A stretch of 64,000 bases of DNA from Rothia mucilaginosa (GCF_901875305.1 NZ_CABFLY010000002.1:434001-498000); one strand, 5' to 3'. Numbered from the stretch's first letter, positions 36,346 through 47,213 are shown. The notes: generated by a model not told the origin, from the letters alone. Program-made: numbers and translations.

Positions 36346-36903
36346 CTACGCGGCACCAATCAGCTCGGCAATTTCCCGAGCCGCACGCTCCACGCTGTCG
36401 TTCACCACCGTCACGTCGAATTCCTTCTCGGCAGCCAGCTCAACCTTCGCGGTTTCCAGACGACGAGCCTGTTCCTGCTCGCTCTCGGTACCGCGGCCCT
36501 TCAGACGCGACACCAGCTCATCCCAGCTCGGCGGGGCCAGGAAAATCAGGCGGGCGTCAGGCATGGTCTCACGAATCTGGCGAGCACCCTGCAGGTCAAT
36601 CTCAAGGATCACCGGGTGGCCAGCGTCCAGAGCCTCCTGCACCTTAGCGCGTGGAGTGCCGTACTTATTCTTACCGTGCACCACCGCGTACTCCAGCATC
36701 TGGCCGTCGGCAATCATCTGATCAAACTCGTCCATAGAGACGAAGTAGTAGTGAACACCGTCGACCTCACCGGGGCGAGGATCGCGAGTAGTTGCGGACA
36801 CCGAGAACCACACCTTCGGATAGTTCTCGCGAATGTACTGGCACACCGTACCCTTACCAACGGCGGTGGGGCCGGCCAGAACGGTCAAAGTCGGCTGAGA
36901 CAT
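36346..36903 (-). CDS. gmk: Guanylate kinase
   Basis: Phosphorylates GMP to GDP. The 185-residue protein has the P-loop GPTAVGKGT (11-19) and the GMP-binding region [19 protein letters not shown]. The start is the ATG at 36903 ([11 protein letters not shown]) with AAGGAAG upstream; the nine-codon longer frame lacks support. It follows mihF by 45 bp, the standard mihF-gmk-rpoZ order. Confidence 0.96.
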   Translation of the reverse strand: MSQPTLTVLAGPTAVGKGTVCQYIRENYPKVWFSVSATTRDPRPGEVDGVHYYFVSMDEFDQMIADGQMLEYAVVHGKNKYGTPRAKVQEALDAGHPVILEIDLQGARQIRETMPDARLIFLAPPSWDELVSRLKGRGTESEQEQARRLETAKVELAAEKEFDVTVVNDSVERAAREIAELIGAA

Positions 36904-36948
36904 AGCTTCCTTCCAGATGCGCCGCCGCACGCGCGGGGCGCAAACACT

Positions 36949-37329
36949 TTAGGACTGAGAAGATTCAGAAGACTGAGCAGCAGTCCTACGACGTGCACGG
37001 TTGAGATACCGCGAATTACGGTTGAAGTACTCCACCATCTTGCGACGCTGGTGAACGCCAAGACCACCCAGACGGCGGGTCGGCGCAATATGAAGTTCTT
37101 CAATGATGCGTTCTGCTCGAACGGCACCAATGCCCGGAAGTGCGCGCAGCATCTGCCCCACCGGCATTTTAGCCAGTGCAGGGTCGGAATCGACCATATC
37201 GAGAACCTGACGTACGGAAAGTTCGCGTTCACTCAGTGCACGCTTAATTTCCTGGCGGTGTGCTCGGGCAAGTACTGCCTTCTCGCGGGCGGAGGCGCGC
37301 GCATCCTCGGTTAACGGAGTCAGCGGCAT
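36949..37329 (-). CDS. mihF: Actinobacterial integration host factor MihF
   Basis: A nucleoid-associated DNA-binding protein specific to Actinobacteria, unrelated to E. coli IHF, needed for phage L5 integration in mycobacteria and for nucleoid organisation. The 126-residue protein has the helix-two-turn-helix region (MLRALPGIGAVRAERIIEEL then RRLGGLGVHQRRKMVEYF) and a basic tail. The ATG at 37329 was chosen, with GGGGGA upstream; an ATG five codons earlier is possible. Confidence 0.93.
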   Translation of the reverse strand: MPLTPLTEDARASAREKAVLARAHRQEIKRALSERELSVRQVLDMVDSDPALAKMPVGQMLRALPGIGAVRAERIIEELHIAPTRRLGGLGVHQRRKMVEYFNRNSRYLNRARRRTAAQSSESSQS

Positions 37330-37344
37330 GGTTGGATCCCCCAT

Positions 37345-37700
37345 TTCTGCGAGTATTGAATTTTACTTATCAACTAATGTATCACGAATGTCTCGGGGGG
37401 CCCCGCTCCATTCGCGGCACTTCCTACGCACCAACAATGCGTCTACGCACGTCAGCACGTAAATTCCGGAAGCACTCTTTCTAGCATAGCGGAGTCACCG
37501 CCCGATCAAAAGCCACGCGCAGACGAAGCCAATACTGTTTGGTCACACTGCCGGATGCGCGGCCCCTCCCCCACCCTCACGAGTCCCTCCGCAATGGCCT
37601 GAAAACGCCACGGCACTCCGCCCGGCAAGAATCGGGTCGCTCACACGCGGGGACACACGTAACGGGCCGTCCGGCGGGCGTATCCCGGCGGTGAGCGCAG
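37345..37700. other. Intergenic region upstream of mihF
   Basis: About 350 bp without a gene. It must hold the mihF promoter (GATACATTAG on the minus strand at 37371-37380 is a possible -10 area). I see no repeat, RNA gene or small ORF that I would support. Confidence 0.5.
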
Positions 37701-37757
37701 AAAAGGGGCGCGCACCCCGGCGAGGCTCCCGAAGGAACCGGCCGGGGCGCGCACCCC
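37701..37757 (-). terminator. Terminator of the pyr operon (after pyrF)
   Basis: On the minus strand GGGGTGCGCGCCCCGGC pairs with GCCGGGGTGCGCGCCCC (with G.T pairs) and is followed by TTTTCTGC, 30 bp after the pyrF stop. Confidence 0.85.
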
Positions 37758-37787
37758 ATCTAGGCTTAGCTATGCGCTGAGCGCGGA

Positions 37788-38645
37788 CTATGCGCCGCGA
37801 GCAGCCAGCAGATCGTCGCGAGCGGCCTGAGCCGCCTGCGCCAGATCCTCAACCGACGGACCGGCAGAGAGCACACCGCGGCTGGAGTTCACCAGCACCT
37901 GCGACTCCACGCCCGCGAACACGCGGTACAGATCGGCCGCCGAGGCACCCTGCGCACCGTAACCAGGCGACAGAATCGGGCCGTTGAAGGAACCCAGGTC
38001 AATGCCCAGGTCCACGAGCGCCTGACCGACGGTCGCGCCGACCACCAGGCCACACGGACCCATCTGCTCCCACTCGCGGGACGCATTCTCGGCTACCGCC
38101 GCAGCGATAATGCGCTTGGCCACGGCGCCCTCGGACTCCGAGGCGCCCACGTGCTGCACGCTCTTACCCTCGGGGTTCGAGGTCAGCGCCAGCACAAAGG
38201 TGCCGCGGTCGTTCTGCGCGGCCAAATCCAGTGCCGGACGCAACGACTCAAAACCCAGGTACGGGCTCAAAGTCACCGAATCGGTGCCCAGCGGCGAAGA
38301 CGAGCCGAGCCACGCATCCGCATACGCCTTCATGGTCGAACCGATGTCGCCGCGCTTCGCGTCAGCCACAATCAGCACGCCGTCAGCAGCGGCGCGGGCG
38401 AACAGCGCCTCCAGCACGGCCAGGCCGGCCGAACCGTGACGCTCAAACAGCGCCACCTGCGGCTTCAGCGCGGCCGCGAAGGGGGCACACCCCTCGTATA
38501 CGGCCTCGGTGAAGGCGGCCAGACCCTCGGCGGAATCCTCCAGGTCCCACTGCTCCAGCAGGTTCGGGTGCGGGTCAATACCCACGCACAGCGGGCCGCG
38601 CTCGGCCATGGCCTTCGCCAGGCGATCACCGAAGGAAGCGGACAT
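37788..38645 (-). CDS. pyrF: Orotidine 5'-phosphate decarboxylase, type 2
   Basis: Decarboxylates OMP to UMP, the last step of pyrimidine synthesis. The 285-residue length and the catalytic segment VADAKRGDIGSTM (about 93-105) identify the longer type 2 form common in Actinobacteria. Its ATG overlaps the carB stop by one base (TAATG), so translation is coupled. It is the last gene of the pyrR-pyrF operon. Confidence 0.96.
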   Translation of the reverse strand: MSASFGDRLAKAMAERGPLCVGIDPHPNLLEQWDLEDSAEGLAAFTEAVYEGCAPFAAALKPQVALFERHGSAGLAVLEALFARAAADGVLIVADAKRGDIGSTMKAYADAWLGSSSPLGTDSVTLSPYLGFESLRPALDLAAQNDRGTFVLALTSNPEGKSVQHVGASESEGAVAKRIIAAAVAENASREWEQMGPCGLVVGATVGQALVDLGIDLGSFNGPILSPGYGAQGASAADLYRVFAGVESQVLVNSSRGVLSAGPSVEDLAQAAQAARDDLLAARGA

Positions 38646-41600
38646 TACGCCTCGCCACCCTCGGAAGCCAGGCGAGCCTCCACAGCGGCGGCCAGCTTAA
38701 CGTCGTGCTCCTGCAGGCTCATGATGTCCCAGCTGTGCTCGCGCAGAGCGGTAATCGCCTGAACGGCGGCGGCAAACTCGGAGATGGTGGTCATCACCGG
38801 GCAACCGACCGACACGGCGGCGGCACGAATCTCGTAGCCGTCGCTACGAGCGGCACCACCGGCGGGGGTGTTCAGAATCAGGTCGATGTCACCGTTGCGG
38901 ACCATATCCACAATCGAGTGTTCGCCGTTTGCCTCAGCAAACTTCGAAGCCACCAGAATCGAGTTCAGGCCGTTGCGGCGCAGAATCTCGGCGGTACCAC
39001 CGGTCGAAACAATCTCGAAGCCCAGCGACTCCAGCATCTTCGCGTAGATGATGACGTTACGCTTGTCGTGGTTAGCCACCGAAATGAAGACCTTACCGGA
39101 GGTCGGCATCGGCGAACCTGCGCCGGCCTGGGCCTTCGCGAACGCGGTGTCGAAGTGCTGATCCAGACCCATGACCTCACCGGTCGAACGCATCTCAGGG
39201 CTCAGCAGCGAATCGACCACCACACCCTCGGGAGTGCGGAAGCGGGCGAACGGCAGAACCGCAGCCTTCACAGCAATCGCGGTCTCCTGCGGCAGGGATG
39301 CGCCGTCCATGTGCTGCGGCAGGTAGCCCTCAGCCTTCAGCTCGGCAATGGTCTTGCCCAGGCCAATCAGCACGGCGGCCTTAGCCAGCTGCACGCCGGT
39401 AGCCTTCGACACGAACGGAACGGTACGGGATGCGCGCGGGTTAGCCTCAATCACGTACAGGTTCTCGGAGACGTACGCGAACTGAATGTTAATCAGGCCG
39501 CGCACGCCGGTGCCGCGAGCAATCTTCTCGGTAGCGTCCTTCACCTTCGCCACGATGTCCGGGCCGAGGGTAATCGGGGGCAGAGTACAGGAGGAGTCAC
39601 CGGAGTGAATACCGGCTTCCTCAATGTGCTCCATGACGCCGCCCAGGTACAGCTCCTCGCCGTCGAACAGGGCGTCAACGTCAATCTCGATGGCGTCCTC
39701 AAGGAACTTGTCAATCAGAGCCGGCTGGGAGGGCGAAACCTCGGTAGCGTTCTCCAGGTAGCGGGCCAGGTTCGCCTCGTCGTAGACAATCTCCATGCCG
39801 CGGCCGCCCAGCACGTACGAGGGGCGAACCAGAACCGGGTAACCGATCTCGTCGGCGATGCGCTTAGCGCCCTCGAAGGTGAACGCGGTGCCGTTCTTGG
39901 GCGAAATCAGGCCGCCCTCCTCCAGCACGCGGGAGAACTCGCCGCGGTCCTCGGCCAGGTCGATGGCCTCGGGGGTGGTGCCCAGAATCGGCACGCCCGC
40001 ATCCTTCAGGGCACGAGCCAGCTTCAGCGGGGTCTGGCCACCCAGCTGCACGAACACGCCCATCAGGCCGCCGGTACGACGCTCCGACTCAACGATCTCG
40101 AGCACGTCCTCAAGGGTCAGCGGCTCGAAGTACAGGCGGGTCGAGATGTCATAGTCGGTCGAAACGGTCTCGGGGTTGCAGTTGACCATGACGGTCTCGT
40201 AACCGAGCGAACGCAACACCATGGAAGCGTGCACGCACGAGTAGTCGAACTCAATACCCTGACCGATACGGTTCGGGCCCGAACCCAGAATCATAATCGA
40301 AGGCTTCTCGTGAGGCGCAACCTCATCCTCCATGTCGTAGGAGGAGTAGTGGTACGGAGTGAACGCCTCAAACTCGGCAGCACAGGTGTCCACGGTCTTG
40401 AAGACCGGGCGGATACCCAGAGCGTGGCGAACACCGCGCACAACATCCTCAGAAGAGCCGATAATCTCAGCAATCTGAGCGTCAGAGAAACCGTGGCGCT
40501 TAGCCAGCTTCAGGGTCTCCGGGTCAAGGTGGTCACGCTTAGCGTGAACCACGCCAGCAACCTCATTCAGCAGCACCAGCTGATCCAGGAACCACGGGTC
40601 AATCTTGGTAGCCTCGTGCAGCTGCTCCACGGTAGCGCCAGCCAGCAGAGCCTGCTGAACCTGGTAGATACGCTGAGTGGTCGGAACCTTCGTCTTCTCA
40701 ATCAGCTCCACCAGCTCAGCCTCAGACAGGGTCAGCGGCTTGAACGAGAAGGACGCACCCTTCTGCTCCAGCGAACGCATCGCCTTCTGCAGAGCCTCAG
40801 TGAAGTTACGGCCCAGGGCCATAGCCTCACCAACACTCTTCATGGTGGTGGTCAGGGTCGGGTCAGCAGCCGGGAACTTCTCAAACGCGAAGCGCGGAAC
40901 CTTCACAACCACATAGTCGAGGGTCGGCTCGAAGGAGGCCGGGGTCTTCTGGGTGATATCGTTCGGGATCTCATCCAGGGTGTAGCCCAAGGACAGCTTG
41001 GTCGCAATCTTCGCAATCGGGAAGCCGGTAGCCTTCGACGCAAGCGCCGAGGAACGAGACACACGCGGGTTCATCTCAATGACAATCACACGGCCGGTCT
41101 TCGGATCGATCGCGAACTGAATGTTACAACCACCGGTGTCCACGCCAACCTCACGAATCACGTTGATCGCAATATCGCGCAGCTTCTGGAACTCACGGTC
41201 AGTCAGGGTCAGTGCGGGTGCCACGGTGATGGAGTCACCGGTGTGCACGCCCACGGGGTCGAAGTTTTCGATGGAGCAGACGACCACGACGTTGTCGTTG
41301 GTGTCACGCATCATCTCCAGCTCGTATTCCTTCCAGCCGAGGATGGACTCCTCCAGCAGGACCTCGCTAGTCGGCGAGTACTGAATACCGGCGCCGGCAA
41401 TACGGTGGAGGTCTTCCTCGTTGTACGCCATGCCCGAGCCGAGACCACCCATGGTGAAGGAGGGGCGGACCACCATCGGGTAGCCCAGCTCCTTAGCGGC
41501 TTCCAGCGCCTCCGGCATGGAGTGAACAATCACCGAACGGGCAGACTCACCACCGGCACGCTCCACCACGCCCTTGAATGCTTCACGGTCCTCACCGAGG

Positions 41601-41971
41601 TTAATCGCCTCAATGTTTGCACCAATCAGCTCAACATTGTACTTCTCGAGGATGCCACGCTCACCCAGCTCAATAGCCGCGTTCAGTGCAGTCTGACCAC
41701 CCAGAGTCGGCAGGATTGCATCCGGCTTTTCCTTAGCGATGATCTTCTCAATCACCTCGGGGGTGATAGGTTCAATGTAAGTGGCGTCCGCGAACTCGGG
41801 GTCAGTCATGATAGTTGCCGGGTTCGAGTTCACGAGGATGACACGCACACCCTCATCCTTCAGGACGCGCAACGCCTGAGTACCGGAGTAATCGAATTCC
41901 GCAGCCTGACCAATGACAATGGGGCCGGAACCGATGACGAGGACGCTATTAAGGTCAGTACGACGAGGCAT
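38645..41971 (-). CDS. carB: Carbamoyl-phosphate synthase large subunit
   Basis: Makes carbamoyl phosphate from bicarbonate, two ATP and ammonia delivered by CarA. The 1108-residue protein has two ATP-grasp halves (the second beginning near [20 protein letters not shown] around residue 558), an oligomerisation domain between them and an MGS-like regulatory domain at the C-terminus (about 950-1090), the site of UMP control in the family. Its start directly follows the carA stop (TAAATG). A 1310-codon frame on the opposite strand is a shadow. Confidence 0.98.
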   Translation of the reverse strand: MPRRTDLNSVLVIGSGPIVIGQAAEFDYSGTQALRVLKDEGVRVILVNSNPATIMTDPEFADATYIEPITPEVIEKIIAKEKPDAILPTLGGQTALNAAIELGERGILEKYNVELIGANIEAINLGEDREAFKGVVERAGGESARSVIVHSMPEALEAAKELGYPMVVRPSFTMGGLGSGMAYNEEDLHRIAGAGIQYSPTSEVLLEESILGWKEYELEMMRDTNDNVVVVCSIENFDPVGVHTGDSITVAPALTLTDREFQKLRDIAINVIREVGVDTGGCNIQFAIDPKTGRVIVIEMNPRVSRSSALASKATGFPIAKIATKLSLGYTLDEIPNDITQKTPASFEPTLDYVVVKVPRFAFEKFPAADPTLTTTMKSVGEAMALGRNFTEALQKAMRSLEQKGASFSFKPLTLSEAELVELIEKTKVPTTQRIYQVQQALLAGATVEQLHEATKIDPWFLDQLVLLNEVAGVVHAKRDHLDPETLKLAKRHGFSDAQIAEIIGSSEDVVRGVRHALGIRPVFKTVDTCAAEFEAFTPYHYSSYDMEDEVAPHEKPSIMILGSGPNRIGQGIEFDYSCVHASMVLRSLGYETVMVNCNPETVSTDYDISTRLYFEPLTLEDVLEIVESERRTGGLMGVFVQLGGQTPLKLARALKDAGVPILGTTPEAIDLAEDRGEFSRVLEEGGLISPKNGTAFTFEGAKRIADEIGYPVLVRPSYVLGGRGMEIVYDEANLARYLENATEVSPSQPALIDKFLEDAIEIDVDALFDGEELYLGGVMEHIEEAGIHSGDSSCTLPPITLGPDIVAKVKDATEKIARGTGVRGLINIQFAYVSENLYVIEANPRASRTVPFVSKATGVQLAKAAVLIGLGKTIAELKAEGYLPQHMDGASLPQETAIAVKAAVLPFARFRTPEGVVVDSLLSPEMRSTGEVMGLDQHFDTAFAKAQAGAGSPMPTSGKVFISVANHDKRNVIIYAKMLESLGFEIVSTGGTAEILRRNGLNSILVASKFAEANGEHSIVDMVRNGDIDLILNTPAGGAARSDGYEIRAAAVSVGCPVMTTISEFAAAVQAITALREHSWDIMSLQEHDVKLAAAVEARLASEGGEA

Positions 41972-43159
41972 TTATGCTTCCTTTGCAGTCTTGGTTGCGA
42001 CCATCAGGTCGATGAAACGGTCAAAGAGGTAGGCGGAATCGTGCGGGCCCGCAGCAGCCTCGGGGTGGTACTGCACGGAGAACGCGGGGATGTCCTTACA
42101 GGTCAGGCCCTCAACCACGTTGTCGTTCAGACCCACGTGCGAGACCATGACCTGACCAAACTCGGCATTGGGTGCAGTTACATAGCCACCAATGGGGGCG
42201 TCCACGGCGAAGCCGTGATTATGCGCAGTAATCTCAACCTTGCCGGTGGTCTTATCCATAACGGGCTGGTTGATACCGCGGTGGCCGAAGGGCAGCTTGT
42301 AGGTGCCGAAGCCCAAAGCTCGGCCAAGCAACTGGTTACCGAAGCAGATGCCGAAGAACGGGGTGCCCTTACGCAGCACGCCCTGCAGCAGCTCAACCTG
42401 TTCATCAGCGGTTGCCGGGTCACCGGGGCCGTTGGAGAAGAACACGCCGTCGGGGTTGTGGGAGTAGATGTCCTCAAGGGTTGCGTTCGCGGGCAACACG
42501 TGCACGCGCACACCACGCTCAGCGAAACGCTGCGGGGTCATCGACTTAATACCCAGGTCCAGGGCGACGATGGTTGCAACCGGAGGGGCGAACCAGTTGA
42601 ACTGGTGCGGCTCAACAGTGTATACGGTATCCACTGAAACGGAGTCAGCAAGCTTACGACCAGCCATCGGCTCGGAGGCGCGCACCTCCTCCAGCAGTTC
42701 AGCCTCGGGCCGTTCTGCGTACTCACCGGAGAACACGCCCGCACGCATCGAACCGCTCGAACGCAGGCGGCGGGTCAGGGCGCGCGTGTCAATGCCCTGA
42801 ATACCGACGATGCCCTGCTCAATGAGCTCTTCGTCGAGGGTGCGCTCGGAACGCCAGTTGGATGCCACACGTGCGGCGTCACGAACCACGTAGCCGGCAA
42901 CCCAAATCTTGCGGGATTCAGCGTCGGTGGTGTTCACGCCGGTGTTGCCAATATGCGGAGCGGTCTGAACCACAATCTGACCCGCGTAAGAAGGGTCGGT
43001 CAGGGTCTCCTGGTAGCCGGTCATGCCGGTGGAGAATACTACCTCGCCCAGGGACGCGCCGGTTGCGCCGTAGCCGTAGCCGCGGTAGACGGTGCCGTCC
43101 TCCAGGACGAGCAGCGCGCGGTCCGTACGCAGGGCGCCGGATCGTGTCATGTCAGTCAT
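41972..43159 (-). CDS. carA: Carbamoyl-phosphate synthase small subunit
   Basis: The glutaminase subunit, which supplies ammonia to CarB through an internal tunnel. In the 395-residue protein the N-terminal CPSase_sm domain is followed by a class I glutamine amidotransferase with nucleophile Cys272 in [12 protein letters not shown] and a His-x-Glu near the end ([11 protein letters not shown]). The ATG at 43159 ([10 protein letters not shown]) follows AAAAGAGAG; the 38-codon longer frame has no family match. Co-transcribed with carB. Confidence 0.97.
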   Translation of the reverse strand: MTDMTRSGALRTDRALLVLEDGTVYRGYGYGATGASLGEVVFSTGMTGYQETLTDPSYAGQIVVQTAPHIGNTGVNTTDAESRKIWVAGYVVRDAARVASNWRSERTLDEELIEQGIVGIQGIDTRALTRRLRSSGSMRAGVFSGEYAERPEAELLEEVRASEPMAGRKLADSVSVDTVYTVEPHQFNWFAPPVATIVALDLGIKSMTPQRFAERGVRVHVLPANATLEDIYSHNPDGVFFSNGPGDPATADEQVELLQGVLRKGTPFFGICFGNQLLGRALGFGTYKLPFGHRGINQPVMDKTTGKVEITAHNHGFAVDAPIGGYVTAPNAEFGQVMVSHVGLNDNVVEGLTCKDIPAFSVQYHPEAAAGPHDSAYLFDRFIDLMVATKTAKEA

Positions 43160-43313
43160 GCTCTCTTTTCCTTTTCTCTGGTGTTCTCCCCCGCTTCCTG
43201 TACGGCCTCTACCGTGCAGGTTCCGGGGTAGTCTATGGTGCCTTCGGCGGGTTGTTCGCCTGCCGTCAGGCAAAATCTATGGGTGTGCGGGTGCGCCGGG
43301 GATGTTGGTCCGG

Positions 43314-43344
43314 GGTACCTTGCGGGAGTGCTCCGCAAGGTTCC
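43314..43344 (-). terminator. Hairpin between the membrane protein gene and carA
   Basis: GGAACCTTGCGG pairs with CCGCAAGGTACC (one mismatch) ten bases after the stop at 43354. No T-run follows, so it probably causes partial termination or mRNA stabilisation inside the pyr operon rather than a full stop. Confidence 0.5.
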
Positions 43345-43353
43345 CGATACCGG

Positions 43354-43893
43354 TTAGGCTTCCGGTGCTGCCGCCCACTTTTCGGGCGCATCCACCGCGT
43401 TCGGGGCGATGCGGCGCAGCTCCTGCAGTACCGCCTGCTTGTCCTCGGCGTAGCGGGTGCGGAAGCCAGTCTGCACGCGGTGCCCGTCCAGGGTCCAGCC
43501 AATAACGACCAGGCCATCCTTCTCCACAACCTTGCCCGCCATACCGCGGTCAGTGGTAATGACCGCAAGCTTCTTCGCCGGAATCCACAGGTCCTTCGCC
43601 CCGTTACGGGTGAAGATAATGCTGTCGGGGTAAATCAGCAGGGTGGACTTGCTCTTGAAGCCGAGCGAATCGAAACCGACGCGGTCCAGCCAGTTACCGA
43701 AAATGGTGGTGCTGACGTACTCGCCCTCAAAAGCGGCGTCAGCGGTCATGCCCTCGTAGCGTTCGGGAACTTCCTTGAGAGAACCGAACATGTTCGCCTG
43801 GCGTGCCAGGCGCGAGCGCCATCCGTGCCACATGCCGTAGATGCATAGCGCAACCAGGGCGATGCAGATGATGGCGGTCAGGAGCTTTCCCAC
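43354..43893 (-). CDS. Conserved membrane-anchored protein of the pyr operon (PH-like domain)
   Basis: A 179-residue protein with one N-terminal transmembrane helix (about 4-22, LLTAIICIALVALCIYG) and a cytoplasmic beta-rich domain (SKSTLLIYPDSIIFTRNGAKDLWIPAKKL) resembling the bacterial PH-like domain proteins found between pyrC and carA in many Actinobacteria. Function unknown. The GTG at 43893 fits the family start and follows AAAGAGAG; the 38-codon longer frame is Pro-rich and non-conserved. Confidence 0.85.
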   Translation of the reverse strand: MGKLLTAIICIALVALCIYGMWHGWRSRLARQANMFGSLKEVPERYEGMTADAAFEGEYVSTTIFGNWLDRVGFDSLGFKSKSTLLIYPDSIIFTRNGAKDLWIPAKKLAVITTDRGMAGKVVEKDGLVVIGWTLDGHRVQTGFRTRYAEDKQAVLQELRRIAPNAVDAPEKWAAAPEA

Positions 43894-44025
43894 GTGGGTT
43901 CTCTCTTTCGGTTTGGGTCTCGGGTCTGGATTGGTGGAGTTAGGGGGCGGTACTCCCGGCGAGGCGGTGGCGGGCCTGAACCCGCCACCGCCAGGCACGG
44001 TCACCACGTACGTTCGCTTCGCGGG

Positions 44026-45327
44026 TTACTTGCGCGGGGTTGCCAGCTCGCCGTTCAGCACGGTCGGGTGGCCAGCGTAGAAGGTTGCACGAATCGAACC
44101 GGGCACCTCCATACCACGGTAGGGGTTGTTCTTACCCTTGGTGGCCTGCTCCTCCGGCTTGATGACGCGGGTAGCCTTCGGGTCGACCAGCACGATGTTG
44201 GCCGGCTCGCCTTCGGCCAGCGGGCGGCCCTGCTCAGCCTCCAGGCGGCCAATCTTGGCGGGCTGCTCGGAGAGGATGCGTGCCACATCGCGCCAGGTAA
44301 TCATACCGGTGTCAACCAGGGTCATCTGGATGATGGACAGCGCCTGCTCCAGGCCGGTCATGCCGTTCGCGGCGCACGCCCACTCGCATTCCTTGGTCTC
44401 TGCCGGGTGCGGTGCGTGGTCGGTACCGATCACGTCGATGATGCCGTCGGCAACCGCCTGGCGCAGGGCCAGAACGTCCTCTTCGGTGCGCAGCGGCGGG
44501 TTCACCTTGAACACCGGGTCGTAGCTACGGGCGGTCTCGTCGGTGAGTAGCAGGTGGTGCGGGGTTGCCTCTGCGGTGACCTGCACGCCGCGGGACTTAG
44601 CCCAGCGCACAACCTCAATGGAGCCCTTGGTGGACAGGTGGCAGATGTGCAGCTTGGAGTTCAGGTGCTCAGCCAGCAGCACGTCGCGGGCAATGATTGC
44701 CTCTTCAGCGACGGCAGGCCAACCGGCCAGACCCAGGTCAGCGGAGACCTTACCTTCGTTCATCTGGGCGCCTTCGGTCAGGCGCGGCTCCTGCGCGTGC
44801 TGCGCAATCACGCCGTCGAAAGTCTTGACGTACTCGAGGGCGCGGCGCATCACGGCCGGGTCGTACACGCACATGCCGTCGTCGGAGAACACGCGCACGT
44901 TCGCGGTGGAGTTCGCCATGCTGCCGATGTCGGAGAGGCGCTCACCCTTCAGACCCACGGTCACGGCGCCGATGGGCTGCACGCGGCACCAGCCGGATTC
45001 CTTGCCGAGGCGGTCAACCTGCTCTACCACTGCGGCGGTGTCTGCCACGGGCATGGAGTTTGCCATAGCGAACACTGCGGTGTAGCCGCCCAGAGCTGCT
45101 GCGCGGGTGCCGGTCTCGACGGTTTCGGATGCTTCGTAGCCGGGCTGACGCAGGTGGGTGTGAATGTCGACCAGGCCGGGCAGCGCTACCTGGCCTGCCG
45201 CCTCGACAACCTGTGCGTCTGCGGCGTCGATGTTCTCGGCGATGCGGCTAATCACGCCGTCCTCGATGAGGATGTCGGCGACCTTTTCGCCGTAGAGGCT
45301 TGCGCCCTTAATCAGGTACTTGCTCAT
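44026..45327 (-). CDS. pyrC: Dihydroorotase
   Basis: Cyclises carbamoyl-aspartate to dihydroorotate. The 433-residue protein is a class I amidohydrolase with the metal-binding HTH (56-58, in GLVDIHTHLRQPG) and later zinc ligands in HICHLST and GTDHAPH. It starts 30 bp after the pyrB stop. Confidence 0.97.
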   Translation of the reverse strand: MSKYLIKGASLYGEKVADILIEDGVISRIAENIDAADAQVVEAAGQVALPGLVDIHTHLRQPGYEASETVETGTRAAALGGYTAVFAMANSMPVADTAAVVEQVDRLGKESGWCRVQPIGAVTVGLKGERLSDIGSMANSTANVRVFSDDGMCVYDPAVMRRALEYVKTFDGVIAQHAQEPRLTEGAQMNEGKVSADLGLAGWPAVAEEAIIARDVLLAEHLNSKLHICHLSTKGSIEVVRWAKSRGVQVTAEATPHHLLLTDETARSYDPVFKVNPPLRTEEDVLALRQAVADGIIDVIGTDHAPHPAETKECEWACAANGMTGLEQALSIIQMTLVDTGMITWRDVARILSEQPAKIGRLEAEQGRPLAEGEPANIVLVDPKATRVIKPEEQATKGKNNPYRGMEVPGSIRATFYAGHPTVLNGELATPRK

Positions 45328-45357
45328 GGTGTTGGTTCCTCTCGTTAGGAAGGTCGT

Positions 45358-46359
45358 TTAGGATTCGTCGCCGGCGTAGAGCTTGGCGCTGGATCCGTCG
45401 GTCAGAAGCAGGTAGAGCACCGCCATGCGCAGCGCCACGCCGTTGCTGACCTGGCGCAGAACCCAGGAGTTGGCGGCGTCGGCGGCGTCGGTGCAGATTT
45501 CCAGGCCGCGGTTCATGGGGCCCGGGTGCAGGATTGCGACCGGCTGAGGCTGCGCCTGCAGGGTTGCGAAGCGTTCGGCGGTCAGACCCCACAGCTCGGT
45601 GTACTCTTCGGCGGAGGGGAAGTACGCGGCGCGCATGCGTTCCTTCTGGATGCGCAGCAACATGACGGCGTCCGGGTTGGTGGCGATGGCTTCGTCAAAG
45701 TCGTGGAAGATTTCCAGGCCTGCTTCTTCAACCCAGGAGGCGGTGTTCAGCGGCAGCAGGGTCGGCGGTGCGACGAAGACGACCTGCGCGCCGAGGGTGT
45801 GTAGCAGCCAGAGGTTGGAGCGTGCCACGCGCGAGTGCAGGATGTCACCGACGATGAGCACGCGCATACCGGACAGGTCGGTGCCGCGGGGGCTGTCCAG
45901 ACCGCCGCGTTCTGCCTTGTACTGGCGCAGGGAGACCGCGTCGAGCAACGCCTGGGTGGGGTGCGCGTGGGTGCCGTCGCCCGCGTTGAGTACGGGGATG
46001 TCGGTCCAGCCTGCTTCAGCGAGGCGCTGCGGTGCGCCGGAGGCGGAGTGGCGGATTACGAACGCATCCGCAGCAATTGCCTTGAGGGTCTGCGCGGTGT
46101 CCTTGAGCGACTCACCCTTGGAGAGAGAGGAGCCCGAGGCGGAGAAGTTCGTGACGGCCGCGCCCAGGCGCTTCTCAGCGGATTCGAAGGAGAGGCGGGT
46201 TCGGGTGGAGTCCTCGAAGAAGAGGTTGACGACGGTCTTACCGTTGAGCACGTTGAGGGTGCGGTTTTCGGCTTTGACCTGCGCCATGTAGTCGGCGACG
46301 TCAAGGATTTCGATGGCTTCTTCGCGGGTTAGTTCGCGGGTGTCGAGCAGATGCTTCAT
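45358..46359 (-). CDS. pyrB: Aspartate carbamoyltransferase catalytic subunit
   Basis: Transfers carbamoyl phosphate to aspartate. The carbamoyl-phosphate motif STRTR is at 51-55 ([13 protein letters not shown]), and the 333-residue length fits the catalytic chain. No regulatory pyrI chain is present, as usual in Gram-positives. Its ATG overlaps the pyrR stop by four bases (ATGA). Confidence 0.97.
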   Translation of the reverse strand: MKHLLDTRELTREEAIEILDVADYMAQVKAENRTLNVLNGKTVVNLFFEDSTRTRLSFESAEKRLGAAVTNFSASGSSLSKGESLKDTAQTLKAIAADAFVIRHSASGAPQRLAEAGWTDIPVLNAGDGTHAHPTQALLDAVSLRQYKAERGGLDSPRGTDLSGMRVLIVGDILHSRVARSNLWLLHTLGAQVVFVAPPTLLPLNTASWVEEAGLEIFHDFDEAIATNPDAVMLLRIQKERMRAAYFPSAEEYTELWGLTAERFATLQAQPQPVAILHPGPMNRGLEICTDAADAANSWVLRQVSNGVALRMAVLYLLLTDGSSAKLYAGDES

Positions 46360-47018
46360 GAGAGCCCTCCCAGCTGGATAATATCGACTCGGTCTGTTGC
46401 GTTGTCAGTTTCGGTCAGTACGACGCGCACGGTTTCGGTGGCACTGGTGGGCAGGTTTTTACCCACATAATCAGCGCGGATGGGTAGTTGTCGGTGTCCG
46501 CGGTCTACGAGGACCGCTAGGCGTACCATGGAGGGTCGTCCGTGGGCGTTGAGGGCGTCGAGGGCGGCGCGTACGGTGCGGCCGGAGTAGAGGACGTCGT
46601 CAACGAGGACTACGGTTTTACCTTCAATGCCGATGGTGGGTATGATGCTCTCCCCCGCTGTTTGCGGTTCGGGGGCATCGCGCTGGTCGTCGCGGTAGGC
46701 GGTGATGTCCAGGGCGCCGAGGCGGTCTTCTGCGGTGAAGTTCGGTTCAAGCGCCTGGATGCGGGTTGCGAGTCGTGCCGCGAGGGGCACGCCGCGGGAG
46801 CGGATACCGATGAGTACGAGGTTTTCTACACCTTTGTTGGTTTCAATGATTTCGTAGGCGATGCGGGTGAGGGCGCGGCGAATTTCGTCCTCGCTGAGGA
46901 TGGTGCGACCGACGGTGGTCGCGTCCTGCAAGGTGCTTTGAGGGGTTGCCGAATGGGGGGCTTCAGTGAGATTCTGCCCCTGATTGGTGCCGGATGTGGG
47001 CACAGTTGACCCAGGCAT
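46356..47018 (-). CDS. pyrR: PyrR, RNA-binding regulator and uracil phosphoribosyltransferase
   Basis: PyrR binds pyr mRNA when UMP is high and also has weak UPRTase activity. The PRPP-binding motif [20 protein letters not shown] lies around residues 136-155. At 220 residues it has an N-terminal tail of about 45 residues rich in Thr, Ser and Gln not seen in short PyrR proteins. The ATG at 47018 has a perfect AAGGAG; the 48-codon longer frame is rejected because it runs through the promoter. A PyrR-binding loop precedes the ribosome binding site, so the protein should repress its own operon. Confidence 0.95.
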   Translation of the reverse strand: MPGSTVPTSGTNQGQNLTEAPHSATPQSTLQDATTVGRTILSEDEIRRALTRIAYEIIETNKGVENLVLIGIRSRGVPLAARLATRIQALEPNFTAEDRLGALDITAYRDDQRDAPEPQTAGESIIPTIGIEGKTVVLVDDVLYSGRTVRAALDALNAHGRPSMVRLAVLVDRGHRQLPIRADYVGKNLPTSATETVRVVLTETDNATDRVDIIQLGGLS

Positions 47019-47024
47019 AGCCGT

Positions 47025-47046
47025 CTCCTTCCCCGCCTCACGGGAC
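47025..47046 (-). promoter_or_regulatory. PyrR-binding RNA loop overlapping the pyrR translation start region
   Basis: On the minus strand GTCCCGTGAGGC (47035-47046) matches the core RUCCNGNGAGGY of the known PyrR recognition loop at every defined position, within CCGTCC/GGCGG stem pairing. The pyrR Shine-Dalgarno AAGGAG (47025-47030) starts four bases later. This geometry fits translational repression, as described for Mycobacterium smegmatis, and no terminator lies between. Confidence 0.8.
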
Positions 47047-47072
47047 GGATTTAAAGGTTTTGTGCTTCTAGT

Positions 47073-47101
47073 AGGGTACCACAGTTCACAGGCTACGTTC
47101 A
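47073..47101 (-). promoter_or_regulatory. Possible pyr operon promoter
   Basis: Extended -10 TGGTACCCT (hexamer 47073-47078) with a weak CTGAAC 18 bp upstream. A start near 47066 would give a leader of about 48 nt that contains the PyrR loop. Confidence 0.45.
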
Positions 47102-47146
47102 GGTTCGGCGAGAGACCGCTCATGGCGGGGACGGAGCTGGTATGGA

Positions 47147-47213
47147 GCGGGGCGGGCTCCATCCTCGAGGCGCATACCGGGCACGCGGGGCGGGGGCTCC
47201 GTCCTCAAGGCGC
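47147..47213. repeat. Imperfect direct repeat upstream of pyrR
   Basis: Two units (47147-47173 and 47185-47213) share the pattern GCGGGGCGGG, CTCC, TCCTC, AGGCGC. Each contains GGAG/CTCC pairing potential. The repeat lies upstream of the proposed promoter; a role as activator or repressor site is speculation. Confidence 0.5.

Noticed and set aside
38705..42637. 1310-codon open frame on the plus strand
   Set aside because: It is antisense to carB and carA along its whole length; the translation is His/Gln/Arg-rich with no domain, as expected for a shadow frame in high-GC DNA.
43160..43353. A second PyrR loop upstream of carA
   Set aside because: No match to the UCCNGNGAGG core was found in this gap; only the hairpin at 43314-43344 is present.
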